Shown here: piece by piece, positions 44,414 through 53,156 of the stretch
Layout: every line of letters starts with the position of its first letter
How positions within the stretch are numbered: the stretch's first letter is position 1
NCBI RefSeq assembly: GCF_012062845.1
Contig: NZ_WWNB01000001.1
Location: forward strand, 62,001 to 126,000
Direction of reading: 5' to 3'
Length of the DNA stretch: 64,000 nucleotides
DNA from: Halomonas salinarum
GTDB lineage: Bacteria; Pseudomonadota; Gammaproteobacteria; Pseudomonadales; Halomonadaceae
The notes under the pieces: model-generated
Told to the model about the DNA's origin: nothing
Databases searched by the model: none
What the model saw: only the letters and a program-made list of their open reading frames with translations
Translations under genes and position numbers: made by a program

Positions 44414-46108
44414 ATGAGCGAACATTCCTTCGACCGATGCGTGGATTACGTAATCATCGGTGCAGGCTCAGCGGGCTCGGTACTCGCCAACCGGCTGAGT
44501 GAAGAAGGCGACCAAGAGGTACTGGTGCTGGAATTCGGTGGCAAGGACAACTCGATTTTCATCCAGATGCCGACCGCCTTTTCGATCCCGCTGAACAAAC
44601 CGCGCTTCGACTGGGGGCTTCACACCGAGCCCGAGCCAGGCCTCAATGGGCGCAGCCTCCACCAGGCGCGGGGCAAGGTGATCGGCGGTTCCTCCTCGAT
44701 CAATGGCATGGCCTATGTGCGCGGCTGTGCCGGTGATTACGCGGAATGGTCACAGCTTGGCGCCGAAGGCTGGGACTATGCCGACGTGCTGCCCTACTTC
44801 AAGCGAGCGGAGGGCTGCCTGTATGGCGACGACGACTACCGTTCAAGCGACGGCCCGCTGGGGGTATGCAATGGCAACAACATGCAGAACCCACTCTACA
44901 AGGCCTTCATCGAAGCGGGTCGCCAGGCAGGCTACGGGGAAACGCAGGACTACAACGGCTATCGCCAGGAAGGATTCTGCCGCATGGACATGACGGTACG
45001 CGGTGGGGTGCGCTGTTCCACCGCCAATGCCTACCTGAAACCCGCGCTCGGGCGCGATAACCTGCATCTGGAAATGCATGCCCTGACCCAGCGTATCCTG
45101 CTGGAGGGAAAGAAGGCGGTAGGTGTCGAATACACTCAGCGCGGCAAGACCTATCGCGTCCAGGCCCGTCGTGAGGTCATCCTCTCTGCCAGCGCCTTCA
45201 ACTCACCAAAGCTCCTGATGCTCTCGGGGATCGGCCCGGCTGAGCACCTCAAGGAGCACGGCATCGAGGTCGTCCACGACCTTCCCGGCGTCGGCCAGAA
45301 CCTGCAGGACCATCTTGAAGTCTGGGTCCAGCAGAGCTGTAAACAGAAGATCACCCTCAACGGATGGCTCAACCCCATCGGCCAGGCGCTGATCGGCATA
45401 CGTTGGCTTGCTTTCAAATCCGGACTGGGTGCCACCAACCACTTCGAATCAAACGGCTATATCCGCAGCCGCCCAGGCCTTGAGTGGCCCGACCTGCAAT
45501 ACCATTTCCTGGCAGGCGCCATTGCCTATGATGGCTCAAGCGCCGCCGAGGGGCATGGCTTTCAAGTCCACCTGGGCGCCAACAAGCCCAAGAGCCGTGG
45601 CTGGGTAAAACTTTCCTCGGCGGACCCTGCCGCAGCGCCCAGAATCTTCTTCAATTATCTGCACGAGGAAGAGGACAAGCAGGCTTACCGTGACGGTCTG
45701 CGGCTGACCCGGGAAATCTTCGCCCAGCCAGCCCTCGATGCCTATCGTGGTGACGAGCTATCGCCCGGCAAGGACGTGGTCAGCGACGAGCAGATCGATG
45801 AATGGATCGCCAATAGTGCCGAAACCGCCTACCACCCCTGCGGCAGCTGCCGCATGGGCAGCGATGACATGGCCGTCGTCGACGCCGAATGCCGTGTCCA
45901 CGGCATTGAGCAGCTGCGCGTGGTAGATTCCTCGATCATGCCCACCGTCACCAACGGCAACATCAATGCCCCGACCATCATGATCGCCGAGAAGGCGGCT
46001 GACCGGATTCTCGGGCGAGAGCCGCTGAAGCCCTCCACGGCCGCTGTCTTCACCATCAGCGACCCACAGCGCCAACGCGAGGAAGCGCCCGAACGCCCTG
46101 TGTCATAG
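44414..46108 (+). CDS. betA: Choline dehydrogenase BetA (GMC oxidoreductase)
   Basis: 564-residue FAD-dependent GMC enzyme that oxidises choline to betaine aldehyde at the membrane. FAD-binding VDYVIIGAGSAGSVLANRLSE, GMC signature 1 RGKVIGGSSSINGMAYVRG, signature 2 SAFNSPKLLMLSGIGP, and the active-site segment NSAETAYHPCGSCRMG with the catalytic His. It aligns by eye along its length with E. coli BetA. The ATG at 44414 follows AAGGAG. Lies with betT2; no betB or betI is adjacent, so betaine aldehyde must be oxidised by an enzyme encoded elsewhere, or bet genes are split in this genome. Confidence 0.9.
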   Translation: MSEHSFDRCVDYVIIGAGSAGSVLANRLSEEGDQEVLVLEFGGKDNSIFIQMPTAFSIPLNKPRFDWGLHTEPEPGLNGRSLHQARGKVIGGSSSINGMAYVRGCAGDYAEWSQLGAEGWDYADVLPYFKRAEGCLYGDDDYRSSDGPLGVCNGNNMQNPLYKAFIEAGRQAGYGETQDYNGYRQEGFCRMDMTVRGGVRCSTANAYLKPALGRDNLHLEMHALTQRILLEGKKAVGVEYTQRGKTYRVQARREVILSASAFNSPKLLMLSGIGPAEHLKEHGIEVVHDLPGVGQNLQDHLEVWVQQSCKQKITLNGWLNPIGQALIGIRWLAFKSGLGATNHFESNGYIRSRPGLEWPDLQYHFLAGAIAYDGSSAAEGHGFQVHLGANKPKSRGWVKLSSADPAAAPRIFFNYLHEEEDKQAYRDGLRLTREIFAQPALDAYRGDELSPGKDVVSDEQIDEWIANSAETAYHPCGSCRMGSDDMAVVDAECRVHGIEQLRVVDSSIMPTVTNGNINAPTIMIAEKAADRILGREPLKPSTAAVFTISDPQRQREEAPERPVS

Positions 46109-46112
46109 GCGT

Positions 46113-46137
46113 GAAAAAGCCCTCAAGTCGCTTTTTC
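46113..46137 (+). terminator. Terminator of betA
   Basis: GAAAAAGC and GCTTTTTC pair around a 9-nt loop immediately after the betA stop; the 3' arm carries five Ts. Confidence 0.65.
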
Positions 46138-46216
46138 TAGCGTGTCTTGCCCCCAGGTTTTGCTGCATGAACCAACGCTAAAGCAGGATGCTTAGCCTTT
46201 GTACCACCTCATGCAA

Positions 46217-46250
46217 AAGCCCCTGGTGTCCTTGCGGACGCCAGGGGCTT
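46217..46250 (-). terminator. Strong hairpin between betA and fruA
   Basis: A 15-bp stem (AAGCCCCTGG core, one G-U pair) with loop TTGC lies 25 bp beyond the fruA stop. On the minus strand it is followed by four Ts, so it ends the fruBKA transcript and can also block read-through from betA. Confidence 0.85.
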
Positions 46251-46274
46251 CTTGCAGGGGTCGATGATGACCGA

Positions 46275-48020
46275 TCAGGCGTTGGCAGACACCGCGACTT
46301 CCTGGCTGCCACGCTTGATCAGCGCGTAACCCAGTCCCGTCACCAACGAGCCGACGATGATGGCCCCTAGATACAGGAACACCGGCGAGATCGCATTGGG
46401 GATCAGCAGCACGAAGACACCACCGTGCGGTGCCATCAGCTTGGCGCCTACCAGCATCGAGATGGCACCGGTAAGTGCCCCGCCGACCATGCAGGCCGGG
46501 ATCACCCGCAGCGGGTCTTTGGCCGCAAAGGGAATCGCGCCTTCGCTGATAAAGCACAGGCCCAGCACGAAGGAGGCCTTGCCGGCTTCCCGTTCGGGCT
46601 CGGAGAACTTCGCCTTGGCGACGAAGCTCGCGATCCCCATGCCGATTGCCGGCACCATGCCCGCCGCCATCACGGCCGCCATCGGCGCATAGGTTTCGGA
46701 TGCGAGCAGGCCAACACCAAAGGTATAGGCGGCCTTGTTGACCGGCCCGCCCATGTCGAAGCACATCATGGAACCGAGCAGGATGCCCAGCAGCACGGCA
46801 TTGGCCGAGCCCATGTTCTCGAGGAAGTTGGTCATCGCCGAGAGCACCGCCGCAACCGGCTCGCCAACCACATAGATCATGGTCAGGCCGGTGACCAGGC
46901 TCGCCAGGAGCGGAATGATCAGGATCGGCTTGAGCGATTCGATGCTCGCGGGCAACTTGACGTGCTCGGCGACCGCCTTGGCGACATAACCGGCAAGGAA
47001 GCCGGCGAGGATGCCGCCGATGAAACCGGCGCCGATCTCGGAGGCCAGCATGCCGCCAATCATACCTGGCGCGATGCCCGGGCGGTCGGCGATCGAATAG
47101 GCGATATAACCGGCCAGCACCGGCACCATCAGCGCAAAGGCGGTGCCGCCACCGATCTGCATCAAGGCCGCAGCCAGGGTACCCTCCTCCTTGAAGGCTT
47201 CGATGCCGAACACGAAGGAAAGCGCGATCAATAGGCCCCCCGCCACCACCATGGGCAGCATGAAGGACACACCAGTCAGCAAGTGCTTGTAGACACCCTT
47301 GTCCTTGACGCTCTTCTTGGCCTCGCCACCACTCGCCACACTGCCTGCAGATTCCACCTGGGCCTCGGCCAGAGCGGCTTCGATAGCCGGACGAGGCTTC
47401 TTCAGCGCATTGCCGGTGGACGTGCGATAGACCCGCTTGCCGGCGAAGCGGGTCGGGTCGACCTCAATGTCGCAGGCCAGCAGCACGACGTCGGCCGCCG
47501 CGATCTCTTCATCGGTGAGCTTATCTTGCGCACCCACCGACCCCTGGGTTTCGACCCGGATTTCATGACCCAGGGCACGCCCTGCCTCACTCAGTGCCTC
47601 GGCGGCCATGAAGGTGTGTGCCACCCCGGTCGGGCAGGCCGTCACGGCAACGATGCGCTTGGCATCGGCGGTATTCGCTGACACCGGCTGGGTATTCTCG
47701 GCCGGCGGCGTATAGGTCGACGCCTCGGCCTGAGCCCGCTCGAGGAAGTTGGCGGGATCGGGCAGCGCCTGGGCGATCGGCGCCTGATAGAGCATCTTGC
47801 CTTTGAACCGTTGCGGATCCGGTACCGTATCGGCGGCGACCACCACCAGATCGGCAGCGGCGATGGCCTCGGCGGAGGCCGGCTCGACGGGCGCCAGTTC
47901 GCCATGCATTTCCACCGTCGTGGTCCAGCCCAGGCGATTGGCCGCCTGCTCAAGCCGCCGCGCGGCAAGGAAGGTAGTGGCCATGCCGCTTGGGCAAGCC
48001 GTAATCAGGATGACATTCAT
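46275..48020 (-). CDS. fruA: Fructose PTS permease IIB'BC
   Basis: 581 residues in the order IIB' (ITACPSGMATTFLAARRL), a Pro/Ala linker, IIB with the phospho-cysteine in VTACPTGVAHTFMAAEAL, and the membrane IIC domain from about residue 240 (MIGGMLASEIGAGFIGGILAGFLAGY, FDMGGPVNKAAYTFG). It imports fructose as fructose-1-phosphate using the phosphate from FruB. Overlaps the fruK stop by four bases (ATGA). Confidence 0.93.
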   Translation of the reverse strand: MNVILITACPSGMATTFLAARRLEQAANRLGWTTTVEMHGELAPVEPASAEAIAAADLVVVAADTVPDPQRFKGKMLYQAPIAQALPDPANFLERAQAEASTYTPPAENTQPVSANTADAKRIVAVTACPTGVAHTFMAAEALSEAGRALGHEIRVETQGSVGAQDKLTDEEIAAADVVLLACDIEVDPTRFAGKRVYRTSTGNALKKPRPAIEAALAEAQVESAGSVASGGEAKKSVKDKGVYKHLLTGVSFMLPMVVAGGLLIALSFVFGIEAFKEEGTLAAALMQIGGGTAFALMVPVLAGYIAYSIADRPGIAPGMIGGMLASEIGAGFIGGILAGFLAGYVAKAVAEHVKLPASIESLKPILIIPLLASLVTGLTMIYVVGEPVAAVLSAMTNFLENMGSANAVLLGILLGSMMCFDMGGPVNKAAYTFGVGLLASETYAPMAAVMAAGMVPAIGMGIASFVAKAKFSEPEREAGKASFVLGLCFISEGAIPFAAKDPLRVIPACMVGGALTGAISMLVGAKLMAPHGGVFVLLIPNAISPVFLYLGAIIVGSLVTGLGYALIKRGSQEVAVSANA

Positions 48021-48991
48021 GCGAGCGCTCCCCCTGCGTCTACGTCGTTCAGGCGACGCACGCGGGTCTGTTGTTGAAGGTTAGGGAAGTCATCGGCGTG
48101 GGCATTTCCCACACCGACATGGCGAACGGCTTCGGCGGACAGGGCTGTCGCGAAGCGAAGCGCCGCGTCGGGGGCATGGCCCTCGAGGACGCCGTGCAGC
48201 ATAGCGGCGAGCAGGGTGTCACCGGCTCCCACGGTGCTGGCGACCGTCATCTTCGGCGGTATGGCATGCCATGCACCGCGCTGGCTGACCCACAGCACGC
48301 CTTCGGCGCCGGCGGAGATCAGTGCCTCTTCTATGCCGGCCTGATGAAGGCGCAACCCAGCCGCCAAGCGACGCGCATCGCTATCCAGGGCTTCACCGGC
48401 CCACTCGGCCAGCTCAAGCTCGTTGGGTTTGACGGCCGTGGGGGCGGATGCAATGGCGCTTGACAACGCAGGCCCGCTGGTATCGACCCACACCGCCAGG
48501 CCATGCGCCTTGAGACGCGCAATCAACGCGGCCTGATCGTCGACATCGATGCCTGGCGGCAAACTACCGGCGATGACCACTGCCTCGGGCCGCCGGCTGG
48601 CATCGGCAGCCAACGCCTCCAGCTCATCGAGGAAGGCGGCGAAGGTCGTGGCATCAATGGTCACGCCGGGGCCATTGATGTCGGTAACGCGGCCACTGTG
48701 CTCGGCAACCTTGGCATTGATGCGCGTCTCCCCCGGCACGCGCAGGAAGGCATCCTCGACGCCCATGTCGGCGAAGGCGCGCCGGAAGGGACTGTCGTTA
48801 TCGGCCCCCAGAAACCCCGAGACCACCACCTCATGGCCCAGTGATGCCAGCACCCGAGCGACGTTGACGCCCTTGCCGGCGGCACTCAGCTGCGTTGTAT
48901 CGGTACGGTTCACTTCGCCAAGCGTCAGCGCCGGCAGGCCAATCGCCAGATCCAGCGCCGGATTGAGGCTTACCGTCAGGACGCGAGCCAT
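48017..48991 (-). CDS. fruK: 1-phosphofructokinase FruK
   Basis: 324-residue PfkB-type kinase converting fructose-1-phosphate to fructose-1,6-bisphosphate. VSLNPALDLAIGL at the N terminus and the ATP/anion-hole motif VGAGDTLLAAMLHG are typical. Starts one base inside the fruB stop (TGATG). Confidence 0.93.
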   Translation of the reverse strand: MARVLTVSLNPALDLAIGLPALTLGEVNRTDTTQLSAAGKGVNVARVLASLGHEVVVSGFLGADNDSPFRRAFADMGVEDAFLRVPGETRINAKVAEHSGRVTDINGPGVTIDATTFAAFLDELEALAADASRRPEAVVIAGSLPPGIDVDDQAALIARLKAHGLAVWVDTSGPALSSAIASAPTAVKPNELELAEWAGEALDSDARRLAAGLRLHQAGIEEALISAGAEGVLWVSQRGAWHAIPPKMTVASTVGAGDTLLAAMLHGVLEGHAPDAALRFATALSAEAVRHVGVGNAHADDFPNLQQQTRVRRLNDVDAGGALA

Positions 48992-51879
48992 CAGCGCACC
49001 TCCAGGGCATTACGCACGTCATCGCTTGTTGCCTGGGCCAGCGCCAGCGTGGCCTGAGCCTGGGCGTCGGCGAGGTCAAAATCGCGCAGCCGCGCCTTGA
49101 CCATCGGCACCTGACGGGCGCTGACCGAGAGCTCATCGACGCCAAGCCCCACCAGCACCGGCACCGCCTGGGCGTCCGAGGCCAGCTCGCCACACACCCC
49201 GACCCACTTGCCGTGGGCGTGGGCGGCATCGACAGTCATCTGGATCAAGCGCAGCACCGCCGGATGCATGCCATCGGACTGGGCCGACAGCGCCGGGTGG
49301 CCACGATCGATCGCCAGGGTGTACTGGGTGAGGTCGTTGGTGCCGATCGAGAAGAAGTCGACCTCGGCCGCAAGCGTCGGCGCCAGCAGCGCGCAGGACG
49401 GTACCTCGATCATCACACCGAGCTGCACGTCACTGGCGCGCTCCTCGGACGGGATCTCCTCGAGCAAACGATCGAAGATGGTCTTGGCCGCCCGGAACTC
49501 GGCAATGTCCTTGACCATCGGCAGCATGATGCGCAGCGGGCGCCCCGAGTTTTGATCTCCCCCCGCGCCGGCCATCAACAAGGCGCGCAGCTGTGTCTCC
49601 AGCACCTCAGGCTGAGTCAGGGCCAGGCGGATGCCACGCAGTCCCAGGAAGGGGTTGTCTTCCTGAGGTACCGGCCAGTAAGGCAGCGGCTTGTCGCCCC
49701 CCACATCCAGGGTACGGGCAACCAGGGGACGACCGCCGAGGGCATCCATGGCTTCCTTGTATTCGACAACCTGGGCATCCAGGTCCGGCGCTTCGGCATG
49801 CGCCATGAAGATGAACTCGGTACGCAACAGGCCCACGCCTTCCGCGCCGCGCTCGACGGCATCTGCCGTATGCGCGGTATTGCCCAGGTTGGCAGCGACC
49901 TCGACGCGATGACCGTCACGGGTGCGCCCTTCCTCGAAGCGCGCGGCCCAGGCCTCCCGCTCCAGACGTTCATGTTCCTTGAGGCTCAATTCGGCGCGCT
50001 GACGACGCTCGGCAGAGGGGGCAGGCGTGACCCGTCCGCGCTCACCGTCGAGAATCATCTCGCTGCCGTTCTCAAGCGTCAGCACCCGCTCGCCGGCACC
50101 CACCACGGCAGGAATACCCAGGGCACGCGCAAGGATTGCGCTGTGAGCCGTGGCCCCGCCGCGTGCGGTCAATAGGCCACGCACTCGGCTGGTATCGAGT
50201 TTGGCCACATCGGAAGGGCCTACATCATCCATCACCAGGATATAGGGATGATCCGGCGGCGTAGGCAGGCTGATGTCGCAGAGGATACCCAGTACCCGGC
50301 GCCCCACGTCGCGCAGATCAGCTGCGCGTTCGGCGAGCAGACGGTCGGCGAGCATTTCCTGAGCCCGAGCGGCGGTTTCGATGGCGTTCCACCAGGCTGC
50401 CTCGGCGGAATAGCCTTCCTGGATACCCTCACGGGCGGCTTCATGCAGCTCGGGGTCGTCGAGCATTTCCTCATGCATCGACAATATTTCGGCGACCTCG
50501 CCGCCCTGGGCGCTGTGTACCAGGGCCTCGAGTTGCTCAGTGCCCTCGCGGATGGCAGCGTCCAGGCGTCGCGTCTGTTCGCTGACGTCATCAGCCCGCT
50601 CGGGATACTCGAAGCGCGGCGTACGCATCACGAACACCGGCGCAATGGCCATGCCCGGAGACGCGGCGACCGCCGGATAGGGCGTATCATCCGGCAGCGG
50701 CTCCGGCGCCTTGGCGCCCTCGGGCGGTGTGCTGGCCACATGTTCACGGCCTTCTTCGAAGGGCTGAACGACTTCACCCAGGCCGTCCTGCATGGCCTCG
50801 CACATGGCGTCCAGCGCCTGGCTGGCGCCCTCACCTTCTGCGGAGAACACCAGCTGCTGGCCACGCCGCGCGCCGAGACCAATCACCTTGGTCAAGCTGG
50901 CAGCGGACACGGCCTCGCCGCTGCCATCCACCAGACGCACCTTGATCGGGACGCTCTGACGACGCGCCACCTGAATCAGCTGCTTGGCGGGGCGCGCATG
51001 CAGGCCGTGAGCGTTGAGTACCCGAGCTCGAGCCGTCTGGGCACTGGCCGACTCACCTGACAGTCGCGCCAGCACGTTCTCGGCGGAGAGTTGATGCAAA
51101 TCATGGCCTTCTCCGCGATCCAGCAGCGTCGACAGCCGCTCCAGCAGACTCCGATGGGCATCGCCCTGCGCCGCCAGGCAGAAGACACCGCTGACCGCAC
51201 TGGCCCCCTGGCCAATCACCGCTTCAGGAGTGGCAAGCGATAGTGCCGGGTTATTCACCCCCTTGGCGCTGGTCGCGAGCCACAGGCCCTGCCCCAGCGC
51301 TAGCGGCGACTGTGAGGCGATGTCGGAGACGAAATCATGGCCGACACAGCCTGACTGGCGCAGCCGAGCGGCAGCCGCCAGGGCAAGCTCGAGTCGATCC
51401 CGAGCGGGGAAGTTGAGACACAGGGTGTCTTCATCCAGGCGCGCCTCAACGACGGCTTTCGACAGCAACCCAGCCACCTCGGCGCGCGATTCTGCCGCCG
51501 CCAAGCGCTCGGCCACACCGTCGCGGTCCAGCACATGGGTCAGCTGGCGCAAGATATCCAGGTGCTCATCGTTCTGGGCGGCAATGGTGACCAGCACGTA
51601 AACGCGGTTGCCATCGTGCCAGTCGATGCCTTCGGGGAACTGCAGCACCCGCACACCGGTGCGTTTGACGTGGGTACGGCTATCCGGCGTGCCATGAGGA
51701 ATGGCGATGGCATTACCAAGAAAAGTGGAGGACTGCGCCTCTCGGGCATGCAAGCCATCGCGATAGGCCGCGGCGACAAGGCCGGCATCAACCAGGGTCG
51801 AGGCCGCCAGATCAAGGGCCGCACGCCAGTCATCCGCCTTGCGGTCGAGCAGGATATCGTCCTGTCCGAGTGTCAACAT
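48991..51879 (-). CDS. fruB: Fructose PTS multiphosphoryl transfer protein (EIIA-HPr-EI)
   Basis: 962 residues. EIIA-Fru at the N terminus with the phospho-His in NAIAIPHGTPDS, then a second EIIA-like or linker region. An HPr domain follows with VLNAHGLHARPAKQLIQVARRQ, then a complete enzyme I with the phospho-His in GGATAHSAILARALGIP and the PEP-binding region GTNDLTQYTLAIDRGHP. It takes phosphate from PEP to FruA without the general PTS. The ATG at 51879 follows AGGAGGT; a longer in-frame form lacks a site. First gene of fruBKA, divergent from cra. Confidence 0.93.
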   Translation of the reverse strand: MLTLGQDDILLDRKADDWRAALDLAASTLVDAGLVAAAYRDGLHAREAQSSTFLGNAIAIPHGTPDSRTHVKRTGVRVLQFPEGIDWHDGNRVYVLVTIAAQNDEHLDILRQLTHVLDRDGVAERLAAAESRAEVAGLLSKAVVEARLDEDTLCLNFPARDRLELALAAAARLRQSGCVGHDFVSDIASQSPLALGQGLWLATSAKGVNNPALSLATPEAVIGQGASAVSGVFCLAAQGDAHRSLLERLSTLLDRGEGHDLHQLSAENVLARLSGESASAQTARARVLNAHGLHARPAKQLIQVARRQSVPIKVRLVDGSGEAVSAASLTKVIGLGARRGQQLVFSAEGEGASQALDAMCEAMQDGLGEVVQPFEEGREHVASTPPEGAKAPEPLPDDTPYPAVAASPGMAIAPVFVMRTPRFEYPERADDVSEQTRRLDAAIREGTEQLEALVHSAQGGEVAEILSMHEEMLDDPELHEAAREGIQEGYSAEAAWWNAIETAARAQEMLADRLLAERAADLRDVGRRVLGILCDISLPTPPDHPYILVMDDVGPSDVAKLDTSRVRGLLTARGGATAHSAILARALGIPAVVGAGERVLTLENGSEMILDGERGRVTPAPSAERRQRAELSLKEHERLEREAWAARFEEGRTRDGHRVEVAANLGNTAHTADAVERGAEGVGLLRTEFIFMAHAEAPDLDAQVVEYKEAMDALGGRPLVARTLDVGGDKPLPYWPVPQEDNPFLGLRGIRLALTQPEVLETQLRALLMAGAGGDQNSGRPLRIMLPMVKDIAEFRAAKTIFDRLLEEIPSEERASDVQLGVMIEVPSCALLAPTLAAEVDFFSIGTNDLTQYTLAIDRGHPALSAQSDGMHPAVLRLIQMTVDAAHAHGKWVGVCGELASDAQAVPVLVGLGVDELSVSARQVPMVKARLRDFDLADAQAQATLALAQATSDDVRNALEVR

Positions 51880-51973
51880 ACTAACCTCCTGTGCCTGGGA
51901 GCGGGACAGCGGGGATGCCGACCGCTGGCTGGTGGGCCATGACGCCGGGCCTTGCCAACCTTGCTTCCCCATG

Positions 51974-51987
51974 GCTGAATCGTGTCA
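51974..51987. promoter_or_regulatory. Candidate Cra/FruR operator
   Basis: GCTGAATCGTGTCA fits 13 of 14 positions of the E. coli Cra consensus RSTGAAWCSNTHHW. It lies about 95 bp from the fruB start and 130 bp from the cra start, so one site could control both. A second short palindrome TGATTTATCA follows at 52022-52031. Confidence 0.55.
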
Positions 51988-52116
51988 CCTAAGGGTTTGT
52001 GTAATGCTGGCTCGAGTAAGCTGATTTATCAAGCGCGATTACCTACGACCTTGGGCGTAGCCGGTGACACCAGTGACTCGGGTAGAATGAACCGCATCGG
52101 ACACAAGGGGGTCACC

Positions 52117-53109
52117 ATGACACTCGAAGAAATCGCCCGCCTGGCCGGCGTCTCACGGACGACAGCGAGCTATGTCATCAACGGCAAGGCCAAGGAACGG
52201 CGCATCAGTCAGGAAACTGTCGACCGAGTCATGGCGGTTGTCGAGCAACATCATTACCGGATCGATGCCCAGGCAGCAGCACTTAGACGGGGCGCCAGTC
52301 GCACCATCGGGCTTATTATTCCCGATCTGGAGAATGCCAGTTACGCCCTGCTTGCCAAGCGTCTTGAACAAGGCGCGCGACGTCGCGGTTACCAGCTACT
52401 GATCGCAGGCTCTGAGGATAACCCGGACAGCGAACGCGAACTGGCCCGTGCACTGCGTGCTCAGCGTTGCGAAGTGCTGATCGTGGCCAGCTGTCTGCCA
52501 ATGGACGATGCCTTCTATGTCGATCTGATGGCAAAAGGACTCCCCGTCATCGCCGTGGACCGAGCCCTGAACCCGGACCATTTCATCAGCATCGTCAGCA
52601 ATAATCAGTCGGCTGCCCAGGCGCTGACCGAATCGGTACTCACCTCCAGCCTCAAGTGTATTGCCTGGCTGGATGCCGTGCCTCAGCTGTCGATCAGCAC
52701 CGAGCGACTATCCGGTTTTCACAGGGCACTAAAGGGTCATGATTGCCACGCGGTGACACTCAGTGGTGTCCGCTATGACAGACGGGAAGGAGCTCGTCTG
52801 ATGCGGGAACTGCTTGAAGAGCAAGGCATGCCCGATGCGCTAGTCACCGCATCCTATACCCTGCTCGACGGAGTGCTCGACGAGCTACTGGAGAGCGGCG
52901 GCCTACCTCCCTCACTGCGACTGGCAACGTTCGGCGATGACCGACTGCTGGATTTCCTGCCACTGCCGGTCAACTCACTGCCTCAGCAACACGAACGGAT
53001 TGCTGAACTGACGCTGGATCGCGCCATTGCTGCCGCCCAAGGCGACTACCGACCCGGCCAGGTGGTCGTGGAGCGTGCTCTGCACCGGCGGCTCCCCCCC
53101 GGTGGATAA
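52117..53109 (+). CDS. cra: Catabolite repressor/activator Cra (FruR)
   Basis: 330-residue LacI-family regulator. The HTH LEEIARLAGVSRTTASYVINGKAKERR is almost that of E. coli Cra, and TIGLIIPDLENASYALLAKRLEQGARRRGYQLLIA and LATFGDDRLLDFLPLPV follow in matching order. Its effector is fructose-1-phosphate, made by FruA/FruB. In pseudomonads it is a local repressor of fruBKA, and the divergent position suggests the same here. The ATG at 52117 after AAGGGGG gives the usual N terminus; an ATG at 52087 is possible. Confidence 0.93.
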   Translation: MTLEEIARLAGVSRTTASYVINGKAKERRISQETVDRVMAVVEQHHYRIDAQAAALRRGASRTIGLIIPDLENASYALLAKRLEQGARRRGYQLLIAGSEDNPDSERELARALRAQRCEVLIVASCLPMDDAFYVDLMAKGLPVIAVDRALNPDHFISIVSNNQSAAQALTESVLTSSLKCIAWLDAVPQLSISTERLSGFHRALKGHDCHAVTLSGVRYDRREGARLMRELLEEQGMPDALVTASYTLLDGVLDELLESGGLPPSLRLATFGDDRLLDFLPLPVNSLPQQHERIAELTLDRAIAAAQGDYRPGQVVVERALHRRLPPGG

Positions 53110-53156
53110 GCGACAAGAGGTAGCAGTAAGCAAGACATCGATACGCGAAACACCGG

